From JBFLVU01 sp037444825 (lineage in GTDB: Bacteria; Acidobacteriota; UBA4820; DSQY01), in the NCBI GenBank assembly GCA_037444825.1, contig JBBILR010000040.1, positions 1 through 16,688 on the forward strand: 16,688 nt of DNA, read 5' to 3'. Below are positions 1 to 5,405 of this stretch, piece by piece. The position numbers and the translations under genes were made by a program. How positions within the stretch are numbered: the stretch's first letter is position 1; each line of letters opens with the position of its first letter. Under the pieces are notes generated by a model, which was not told the DNA's origin, did not search any database, and saw only the letters and a program-made list of their open reading frames with translations.

Positions 1-160
1 TTGGTACTCGACTTTGTCCTTTAACATGCGGTAGTAGACGCGCGCGATCAGGTGCGCGGTTGCCACGGCGGCACGGGCCGGGCCGATGCGGGTTTTCATG
101 CGCCGGTAGAAGACGCCGAAGACGCGGTCGGAGCGCATGACGGAGGCGGCGGCCATCGAG
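1..160 (-). pseudogene. IS110-family transposase, C-terminal remnant
   Basis: Read on the minus strand, bases 1 to about 160 encode a C-terminal segment of the IS110/IS116/IS902 transposase type. It reads SDRVFGVFYRRMKTRIGP, then ARAAVATAHLIARVYYRMLK, then DKVEYQ. The family usually ends with an FYRR-like helix followed by a TAH-LAR-Y-ML stretch, so the match is by recalled pattern rather than by search. The reading frame is open and runs off the left edge, so the true C-terminus is not visible. On its N-terminal side the similarity stops at about 150-175, where an oppositely oriented IS481-type remnant starts. The rest of the gene is therefore missing and the copy is broken. The family uses a DEDD catalytic core, which lies in the lost N-terminal part. 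Confidence 0.6.
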
Positions 161-545
161 AAGGCCGAGCCGTGCTTCAAGGAGCGGCACGTCGAAAGCG
201 CGGCGCCGGGCGAGCCGCTGTGCCAAGCCACCTTTTCCGTGGGGCCTCTCAAGGGGGTGGGCAAGGTCTGCTGGCGCTCGACGACATCGAACACCGCAAG
301 ACCCGCGTCCGCACCCCCCGCACCAACGGCTTCGTGGAACGCTTCAACCGGACCGTCCTGGACGAGTTTTTCCGCAAGGCGTTCCGCGAAAAGTACTCCG
401 AGAGCGTGGAGGCCCTCCAGAAAGACCTGGTCCAGCGGCTGCAATACCACAACGAGGAACGCCCCCCGCCAGGGCTACCGCAACAGGGGACGACGACCCT
501 TGGATACCGTAAATCTCCTCATCCATACCGCCGCGGCGGAGGGTG
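160..545 (+). pseudogene. IS481-type DDE transposase remnant, deleted and frameshifted
   Basis: Three pieces of an IS481-like (rve-type) transposase lie in order but in different frames. Piece 1, in the frame starting at base 137, reads ERHVESAAPGEPLCQATF and then VGPLKGVGKV. Piece 2, in the frame of base 52, starts about base 265 with LLALDDIEHRKTRV and continues RTPRTNGFVERFNRT to HNEERP. Piece 3 returns to the first frame with QGYRNRGRRPLDTVN. The jump between pieces 1 and 2 removes roughly 50-60 residues, including the second catalytic Asp (TDNG region of the family). The jump between pieces 2 and 3 lies at the six-C run 462-467; removing one C restores the family ending. The first catalytic Asp, usually in QDTF, is Ala here (QATF). 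The copy cannot be active. Bases 546-589 may hold its right end, but no clear terminal repeat was found. Confidence 0.75.
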
Positions 546-589
546 AACGATACAGGCTGGCTGACCCCTTTGCCTTCCCGGGATTTGGG

Positions 590-1183
590 TTAATAATCTC
601 CGTCTTGGACGTACGGATGGCTCCACAACGCCACCTGCATCACCACGGACTTGAACCACGCCTGGTGCATCTTCTCCACCTCTTCGGGACTGTGTCCCTT
701 CTTCGCGAGGAAGGGTTTGATGGTGGCCGTGATGGGGTAGATGAAGGCCACCAGGTAGCGGTAGCTGATGTTCGGCACGGAGTGGACGCCGTCCGTTTGG
801 TTCTTCTTGGTTCGGTGATGACGCAAGCCGATTTCGTGTGCATAATTCAACCATGTTTGGTCGTAGGGACGGTTGCAGGTGTCCAGAATCCATTGGCCGA
901 AGCGTTGGCGCACGGCGGCCAGATACTCCGTGTTGGCGTTCCCGCGGCCGTCGGTGAAGTAGTACAGCAGATGGGAATGAGACCCGACGAAACCGTACCA
1001 CAGTTCCAGGACATCCTCGATCTGGTCCGCCAGCACTTCACCCGCCATGCGCAGGTATTTCTCGTCTTCGGGGCCGAAGAGTACGGCCTTTTTCAGGTTC
1101 TCCAGGTCTTCCACGTGGAACGGGACCGGCCCGGCCTGGGCCTTTCCGTAGGTATACCCCGGGATGTTGGCGGCTTCTTTCAT
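590..1183 (-). CDS. Protoglobin (single-domain haem globin)
   Basis: A 197-residue protein that matches the archaeal protoglobin of Methanosarcina acetivorans (MaPgb, 195 residues) nearly end to end, as I recall it: IPGYTYG near the N-terminus, LWYGFVGSH at 61-69, YFT at 75-77, WILDTCNR at 98-105, EIGLRHHRTKKNQTD at 117-131, and a VALWS-PYV ending. With an offset of +2, the known MaPgb haem-pocket residues are all present: Trp62, Tyr63, Phe95, Phe147, Cys103 and proximal His122. Protoglobins bind O2, CO and NO through haem. Their physiological role is unsettled, with sensing or detoxification of small reactive molecules proposed. There is no fused output domain and no signal peptide, so it is probably cytosolic. 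ATG 1183 follows a strong SD (AAAGGAGG, 1190-1197); the open frame extends further upstream without coding character. The gene is divergent from an HxlR regulator. Confidence 0.92.
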   Translation of the reverse strand: MKEAANIPGYTYGKAQAGPVPFHVEDLENLKKAVLFGPEDEKYLRMAGEVLADQIEDVLELWYGFVGSHSHLLYYFTDGRGNANTEYLAAVRQRFGQWILDTCNRPYDQTWLNYAHEIGLRHHRTKKNQTDGVHSVPNISYRYLVAFIYPITATIKPFLAKKGHSPEEVEKMHQAWFKSVVMQVALWSHPYVQDGDY

Positions 1184-1202
1184 GGCGAACCTCCTTTCAC
1201 GT

Positions 1203-1224
1203 CGAGGGGGAGCCTCCACCCTCG
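1203..1224. promoter_or_regulatory. Inverted repeat upstream of protoglobin RBS
   Basis: CGAGGG (1203-1208) is repeated in inverted form as CCCTCG (1219-1224) around a 10-nt centre, which itself contains GGAG and CCTCC. It sits 5 nt upstream of the protoglobin Shine-Dalgarno on the minus strand, so it could be an operator or a hairpin in the protoglobin leader. A second short perfect repeat, CGGCG-GAA-CGCCG, lies at 1245-1257. No clear -35/-10 pair was found for either gene in this divergent gap. Function is inference. Confidence 0.35.
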
Positions 1225-1271
1225 CCACGAACACGCTAAAGACCCGGCGGAACGCCGTAAAGAACGCACTT

Positions 1272-1291
1272 TTCGGTAAGGTGGTTACGAA
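1272..1291. promoter_or_regulatory. Candidate HxlR operator overlapping hxlR RBS
   Basis: The 20-bp stretch TTCGGTAAGGTGGTTACGAA is an imperfect palindrome. Its arms are TTCG(g)TAA and TTACGAA, with a GTAA-N5-TTAC core. HxlR/DUF24 regulators such as YodB bind short dyads of similar size. The element ends immediately before the ATG at 1292 and overlaps its Shine-Dalgarno (TAAGGTGG, 1277-1284). Binding here could give autorepression and, across the 108-bp gap, control of the divergent protoglobin gene. The dyad is seen in the sequence; the binding is inferred. Confidence 0.4.
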
Positions 1292-1714
1292 ATGGTTCCT
1301 CACGGTCCTTCGGCGGGTTCTCCACGCGAAACCGAAAGCCATGGCTCGACTCCCGTCGCGTCGATGGTCGAAAGCATCGTCGGATGCAAGTGGTCGGTGC
1401 GGCTCCTCCAGCTTTGCGCCGAAGGCCCGAAACGCCCCAGCGCCTTGCTTCGCACCTGCCCCGGGTTGTCCGCCAAGGTGATGAACGAACGGCTGCGCAA
1501 GATGGTCCGCTTCGGGGTCCTCAGGCGCACGGTCTTCGGAGAAAAGCCTCCCGTTGAGGTGGAGTACCAACTGACATCCTTCGGACGGCGTTTCGTGAGG
1601 ATCCTGGAGGAGGTGGACCGTCTTCAGGCGGAACTCGACCGGGGGAGATTTCGGGAGAACCCGGAGACGCCCACGGCCGAAACGGAAGAAGGCGGTGGCG
1701 TCACTAGCCCATGA
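1292..1714 (+). CDS. HxlR-family (DUF24) winged-helix regulator
   Basis: A 140-residue protein with an HxlR-type winged helix-turn-helix at about 28-105. Seen in order are GCKWSVRLLQLC (family GGKW-ILxxL), a PSALLRTCPGLSAKVMNERL recognition region, RKMVRFGVLRRTVF, and the wing with PVEVEYQLTSFGRRF (family VEYxLTxxGR). The C-terminal 25 residues are low-complexity and acidic. HxlR proteins are cytosolic dimeric regulators, several of which sense quinones, aldehydes, disulfide stress or hypochlorite. The N-terminal CP[VI] motif, whose Cys is the redox switch in YodB and HypR, is not visible. Cysteines lie at 32, 42 and 56 instead. ATG 1292 is chosen because TAAGGTGG (1277-1284) precedes it; ATG 1364 (MVESIVG) is the alternative. 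It is divergent from protoglobin, so that gene is the likely target, perhaps together with the downstream ABC genes. Confidence 0.8.
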   Translation: MVPHGPSAGSPRETESHGSTPVASMVESIVGCKWSVRLLQLCAEGPKRPSALLRTCPGLSAKVMNERLRKMVRFGVLRRTVFGEKPPVEVEYQLTSFGRRFVRILEEVDRLQAELDRGRFRENPETPTAETEEGGGVTSP

Positions 1715-1770
1715 TGCCCTCGGATGTCCGTGGCGACGGGCCGGGCGTCGCACGCGTTGGCCTGGCCTAT

Positions 1771-1798
1771 GGCTCGGCTGGCTGACAGCCGTGGAGCC
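1771..1798. repeat. Nested inverted repeat before ABC ATPase gene
   Basis: GGCTC (1771-1775) pairs with GAGCC (1794-1798), and inside it GGCTG-A-CAGCC (1780-1790) is a near-perfect palindrome. It lies between the HxlR stop and the Shine-Dalgarno of the ABC ATPase gene. There is no following T-run, so it is not a standard intrinsic terminator. It could be an operator or a leader hairpin. Confidence 0.3.
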
Positions 1799-1816
1799 CA
1801 AAGTGGAGGTGTTTCC

Positions 1817-2497
1817 ATGCCCACCCTTCACATCGGTTCCTTGCGGGTCCGTCAAGGGGATTTCGTTCTCCGCGTGGAAGATTGGCGGGCTTCCAGCGGC
1901 CAGGTGGTGCTCCTCGCCGGGCCCAACGGTTCCGGCAAGACCACCTTTCAGGAGGCCGCCTTCGGCGTTCGCCGCGCGGAGGTGCGGCGCGTGGAGTGGG
2001 GAGGAGAACCCCAAGCCGCTCTCAGGTCAACGGCGGCCTACGTCCCGACGGACCTCGGTTTCTTCCCCTCCTGCCGCCCCCGCCACATGGCCGCCTTTTT
2101 CCGGGCCCTTTACCCTTCTTGGTCGGAGGAGGGCTTCGGCCGGCGGGTGGAGGAATGGAAGATCCCGATGGACCGGCCTTTCAAGACGCTCAGCATGGGG
2201 CAGAAGCGACGGTTCTATCTTGCCCTGGGCCTGGCCACCGGGGCTTCCGTTCTCGTCCTGGACGAGCCGCTCGCGAACGTGGACCCCGACATGGCCTACG
2301 CCCTCGCCGAAGATCTTCAGAGGCTGGCGCGCGAGGAAAACCTGCTCGTCTGGATTTCCACGAACGTGTTGGAGCCCTTCTGGGGTCGTTTCGATCAGGC
2401 GGATTTTCTTCGACAGGGGGAACTGGCGCGTCGGATTCCTGCACTCGAGGCGGAATCTTCAACGCCAAGGGCTCTCTGGAGGGAGATCTATTCATAA
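1817..2497 (+). CDS. ABC transporter ATP-binding protein
   Basis: A 226-residue single nucleotide-binding domain, the usual size for a stand-alone ABC subunit. Seen are Walker A GPNGSGKT (35-42), signature LSMGQ (125-129), Walker B VLVLDE (145-150) and the D-loop ANVDP. Two normally conserved residues differ. The Q-loop position in YVPTD is Thr78 instead of Gln, and the H-loop position in ISTNV is Asn183 instead of His. The order and spacing otherwise resemble exporter ATPases of the ABC-2/YtrB-BcrA type. It should couple ATP binding to transport through the membrane proteins encoded just downstream. The substrate is unknown. ATG 1817 has a good SD (GGAGGT, 1805-1810); the open frame continues upstream to 1724 without coding character. 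The gene follows the HxlR gene by 102 bp on the same strand. Confidence 0.88.
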   Translation: MPTLHIGSLRVRQGDFVLRVEDWRASSGQVVLLAGPNGSGKTTFQEAAFGVRRAEVRRVEWGGEPQAALRSTAAYVPTDLGFFPSCRPRHMAAFFRALYPSWSEEGFGRRVEEWKIPMDRPFKTLSMGQKRRFYLALGLATGASVLVLDEPLANVDPDMAYALAEDLQRLAREENLLVWISTNVLEPFWGRFDQADFLRQGELARRIPALEAESSTPRALWREIYS

Positions 2498-3096
2498 GGG
2501 CCGGCTGGGCGCTCTTCCTTCTCCACCTTCGAACCACCTGGGTGCGCCACCTCGTGGCCCCCCTCTCGCTGGTGGCCGTGGTCACCGCCCTTCTGGGGGC
2601 GGCGTCGGAGGAGTTGGCCGACCCCCGAGAGGCCCCCTTCTTTTTGGCCCTGCTGGGCATTCTCTCCTTCATGCAGCCGGGGATGGCTTTTTGTTTCTCC
2701 CCCCTCGAGGACCTCGCCCTCGCGGGGCGCCCTTTTCGAAGATCCTGGCCCCTGGCCCCCCGGTCCTTCGGCGGGGCCGTGCTCCTCGCTTCGGTCTTTC
2801 CGGGTCTGGCCACGGCGTTCCTGGGCGCCGCAGTTCTGAGCCTGTTCCTTCGCGGAACTCTCGGTTCCGACGGCATCCTCTTCGCCGCTTGCTTCTCCGC
2901 GCGGATGGCCCTCCTGGGGGCCGCGTTGACCTCCGCCGGCTATTGGGGCCGCTTGGCCTATAAAGAAAGGGCCTGGGTGCGGAGCGGGATGGCCGCGGCC
3001 CCATTCCTGGTTTTCGCGGGCATCGCGGCCAGCCGTACGGAGGCGGGAACGAAGGCTCTGTTGGGGCTGTTCCGCCTCCTGTCCGCCCCGTCGCCC
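2494..3096 (+). CDS. ABC-2-like membrane permease, cut by assembly gap
   Basis: A hydrophobic frame starts at the end of the ATPase gene and is open to the N run. It shows several membrane segments: LVAVVTALLG, FFLALLGILSF, AVLLASVFPGLATAFLGAAVL, ARMALLGAALTSAGYW and AAAPFLVFAGIAA. Family identity is not recognised. It is read as the exporter's permease from its position and hydrophobicity. The start is unclear: there is no ATG, GTG or TTG near the ATPase stop. An ATA at 2494 overlaps the TAA stop (ATAA), 8 nt after GGGAG (2481-2485), and would give the layout expected of a translationally coupled gene. The first standard start is GTG 2542, after FIRAGWALFLLHLRTTW. The C-terminus is missing. 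It may be the LFLLVGVWW segment that ends at 3257, but the gap length is nominal, so frame continuity cannot be tested. Confidence 0.6.
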
Positions 3097-3196
3097 NNNN
3101 NNNNNNNNNNNNNNNNNNNNNNNNNNNNNNNNNNNNNNNNNNNNNNNNNNNNNNNNNNNNNNNNNNNNNNNNNNNNNNNNNNNNNNNNNNNNNNNN
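3097..3196. other. Assembly gap (100 N)
   Basis: Exactly 100 N, the conventional placeholder for a scaffold gap of unknown length. Any frame that reads across it is artificial. Real sequence, possibly more coding sequence of the permease or further genes, is missing here. Confidence 0.97.
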
Positions 3197-3197
3197 C

Positions 3198-3257
3198 CTC
3201 TTCCTGCTTGTGGGGGTCTGGTGGGCCACCGCTCGGCTGGATGAGGTCTGCCCGTGA
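3198..3257 (+). CDS. C-terminal end of a membrane protein, after the gap
   Basis: Right after the gap a short frame encodes LFLLVGVWWATARLDEVCP and then TGA (3255-3257). The first half is a plausible membrane segment. The next gene starts at GTG 3254, overlapping this stop as GTGA, the typical coupling within an operon. This is probably the end of the permease that starts before the gap, but it could be the end of another membrane protein whose body lies in the gap. It is partial at the 5' end. Confidence 0.45.
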   Translation, partial: LFLLVGVWWATARLDEVCP

Positions 3258-3743
3258 AGGCCGCCCGCTTCCTCCGGCTCGGGTTCGGCTTCGCCCGCCT
3301 CCACCCTGAGGCCTTTCTCTTCTCGCTCCTGGTCTTTCCTCCCTTGTACGGGTTCTTCCCAGGAGGCGGGGACGCCGCATTTGGGCCGATTCGAATGGCC
3401 CCTCTTCGCCCCCCACTACGCGCTCCTCTTCCTCTTCCGCCGAGCGGCGGACCTGCAGAAGTCAAGAGAGTTTTTCCGGCTCGTCGTGGGCCCAGGAAGT
3501 TGGGCAAGCCTTGCCTTGGTGTACCTCCTCGCCCTCCACGCCCTCGGGTGGGGCGAGATGCTTCTCCTGAAAGGCCTCGCGCCCTTTTGCGGCCGCCTGG
3601 CTTGGACGGGGTTCTTGGAATTCCTGTGGGTCGCCCAGCTCCTGCTGACCCTCAGCCCGATGCCGGCGTGGGGGGCTTATCCCCTCTTCTTCGGGGTGCT
3701 CCTCGCCGCCTTTGGCGCGGCTTACGGCACGTCCATCTCCTGA
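3254..3743 (+). pseudogene. Second small membrane protein, apparent frameshift
   Basis: Starting at GTG 3254 the frame reads MKAARFLRLGFGFARLHPEA and then FLFSLLVFPPLYGFFPGG, a basic N-terminus followed by a membrane segment. After about 3380 this frame turns into Pro/Arg-rich shadow sequence. The frame one base over carries the coding signal to TGA 3741-3743: GRFEWPLFAPHYALLFLFRR, WASLALVYLLALHALGW, LEFLWVAQLLLTL and AYPLFFGVLLAAFGAAYG. Skipping one base in the TTT/GGG tract at 3380-3385 joins the two halves into about 163 residues. It may be a true pseudogene or a sequencing error near a contig end. The protein is not recognised; position suggests an accessory membrane subunit of the ABC exporter. 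Its 3' end overlaps the pyrF 3' end by 22 bp in convergent orientation. Confidence 0.55.
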
Positions 3744-4432
3744 AGGATCTCCGCGCAGGCGGCGGCGGGGTCGGGAGCCCCGGTGATGGGGCGGCCCACC
3801 ACCAGGAAGTCGGCGCCCGCCTCCACGGCCCCCCGGGGCGTGGCGATGCGCTTTTGGTCCTGTGCGCCGGCGCCCGCCGGGCGGATCCCTGGACAGACGG
3901 TGAGAAAGTCCGGGCCGCAAGCCTCCTTGACGGCCCGGGCCTCCTGAACCGAGCAGACCACGCCGTCGAGCATGCCGGCCTTGCCCACGAGAGCCAGGCG
4001 CAGGGCGGCCTCCCGGGGCGATCCCGCGTAGCCCACGTCGGCCACCTCCTGTGGGCCCAGGCTGGTGAGGATCGTGACCCCCACCACCTTGGGCCGGGGA
4101 AGGCCCGCGGCGGCGGCGGCCTCCTCCGAGGCCTCCCGTGCGGCCCGGCACATGTCGGCTCCCCCGGCGCAGTGGACGTTGAAGAGGGCCGCCCCCCGCC
4201 GGGCCAGCACCCGGGAGGCGGCGGCCACCGTGTTGGGGATGTCGTGGTACTTCACGTCGGCGAAGACGGGGAAGCCGGCGTCGGAGAGGCGCCGGACCAG
4301 GTCCAGGCCGAAGGCCGACAGGGCCTCCAGCCCCACCTTCACCCACACCGGCTGGTCCTTGAGGGCCTTCAGGAGCCGGCGGAGGGGCTCCTCCTCGCTC
4401 ACGTCCAGCGCCACGATCAGACGGGATTTCAT
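3722..4432 (-). CDS. pyrF: Orotidine 5'-phosphate decarboxylase
   Basis: Converts OMP to UMP and CO2, the last step of de novo UMP synthesis, in the cytosol. The 236-residue length is standard for bacterial PyrF. The N-terminus LIVALDVS places Asp10 in the first beta strand. The catalytic Lys-Asp-Lys-Asp set is visible as Lys32 (VWVKVG) and Asp59, Lys61, Asp64 in ADVKYHDIPNT, with the family spacing of 27 between the first Lys and Asp. The phosphate-binding end shows TVCPGIRP and ADFLVVGRPIT, with Arg in VGRPI. ATG 4432 follows a purine-rich GAGGGGAAG. It is the third gene of pyrK-pyrD-pyrF, 28 nt after the pyrD stop, so it is very likely co-transcribed. Its end overlaps a convergent membrane-protein gene by 22 bp. 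Nothing looks broken. Confidence 0.96.
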   Translation of the reverse strand: MKSRLIVALDVSEEEPLRRLLKALKDQPVWVKVGLEALSAFGLDLVRRLSDAGFPVFADVKYHDIPNTVAAASRVLARRGAALFNVHCAGGADMCRAAREASEEAAAAAGLPRPKVVGVTILTSLGPQEVADVGYAGSPREAALRLALVGKAGMLDGVVCSVQEARAVKEACGPDFLTVCPGIRPAGAGAQDQKRIATPRGAVEAGADFLVVGRPITGAPDPAAACAEILQEMDVP

Positions 4433-4460
4433 CTTCCCCTCCCGGCCCCCGCCCTCTCCC

Positions 4461-5405
4461 TCACCCGCTGCACCGGATCTCCCCCTCCTCCTCCCCGCGG
4501 AGGGCCCCCCGGAGGTCCCGGACGCGCGGAATGCCGTGCCGCCGGCAGTAGTCCTCGATGCCGTCCAGAATGGCGTAGGGGCAGGTGGGGTCCACGAAGA
4601 GGGCCGTCCCCACCTGGAAGGCGGAGGCCCCCGCCAGCAGGAACTCCAGGGCGTCCCCGGCGGTGGCGATGCCGCCGATGCCCACCACGGGGATCTTCAC
4701 CGCCCGGCTGACCTGGTAGGCGATGCGGAGGGCCACCGGCTTGAGGGCCGGCCCCGAAAGCCCGCCCACTTTGTTGCGGATCCGGAAGGTCCGCGCCTCC
4801 GGGTCGATGGCCATGGCGGGGAGGGTGTTGGTGCAGGAGAGGGCGTCGGCCCCCGCCGCCTCCGCCGCCCGGGCCACGGCCACGGGGTCGGAGGCGTTGG
4901 GGCTCAGCTTCACCCAGAGGGGCTTCGGCGTGGCCTTCCGGCAGGCCTCCGTCACGCGGTGGAGCACGTCGGGGTCGGTTCCGAAGTGAATGCCCCCCGC
5001 CTGGATGTTGGGGCAGGAGACGTTCATCTCCAGGGCCCCCAGGCAGGGTTCGCCGCCGAGGAGCCGGGCCGCCTCGGCGTACTCCTCCACCGTGTGGCCG
5101 TAGAAGTTCGCCACGAAGACCGTGTCCACCTTTCGGAGGAGGGGGGCCTTCTCCTTCAGGAAGGCTTCCACGCCGATGTTCTGGAGGCCGATGGCGTTGA
5201 TCATCCCCCCCCGGGTCTCCCAGATCCGCGGGGGAGGGTTTCCCTCGCTTCCCTTCAGGGAGAGGCCCTTGAGGCACACCCCGCCCAGGCGGGAGAGGTC
5301 CAGGTAGGGCTCCATGTCGAGGCCGTACCCGCAGCACCCGGAGGCCAGCAGCAGGGGGTTCCTGAGGCGGACGGTCCCCACGGTGACGGAAAGGTCTACG
5401 TCCAA
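4461..5405 (-). CDS. pyrD: Dihydroorotate dehydrogenase B, catalytic subunit
   Basis: FMN enzyme of class 1B that oxidises dihydroorotate to orotate and passes electrons to PyrK. The 314-residue barrel shows LRNPLLLASGCCGYG (14-28), VANFYGHTVEEY, EMNVSCPN with the class 1 catalytic Cys131, and GGIHFGTDP. The FMN phosphate site is GIGGIATAGDALEFLLAGAS. Having Cys rather than Ser as the catalytic base, together with the adjacent pyrK, places it in class 1B rather than the membrane class 2. The start chosen is TTG 5405, inside the last codons of pyrK, because GGGAGGTGA lies 5 nt upstream. The resulting N-terminus (MDVDLSVTVGTVRLRNP) fits family length. The gene overlaps pyrK by 10 nt, which suggests coupled translation and 1:1 subunit supply. 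Confidence 0.95.
   Translation of the reverse strand: MDVDLSVTVGTVRLRNPLLLASGCCGYGLDMEPYLDLSRLGGVCLKGLSLKGSEGNPPPRIWETRGGMINAIGLQNIGVEAFLKEKAPLLRKVDTVFVANFYGHTVEEYAEAARLLGGEPCLGALEMNVSCPNIQAGGIHFGTDPDVLHRVTEACRKATPKPLWVKLSPNASDPVAVARAAEAAGADALSCTNTLPAMAIDPEARTFRIRNKVGGLSGPALKPVALRIAYQVSRAVKIPVVGIGGIATAGDALEFLLAGASAFQVGTALFVDPTCPYAILDGIEDYCRRHGIPRVRDLRGALRGEEEGEIRCSG

Noticed and set aside
137..1279. A 380-codon plus-strand frame covering the transposase remnant and beyond
   Set aside because: It joins transposase pieces with antisense of the protoglobin. From about 590 on, the minus strand has the clear protein.
1882..3309. Single long frame running through the 100-N gap
   Set aside because: The gap length is nominal, so reading across it is meaningless. 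After the gap this frame turns Pro/Arg-rich, while the membrane-type coding signal is in another frame.
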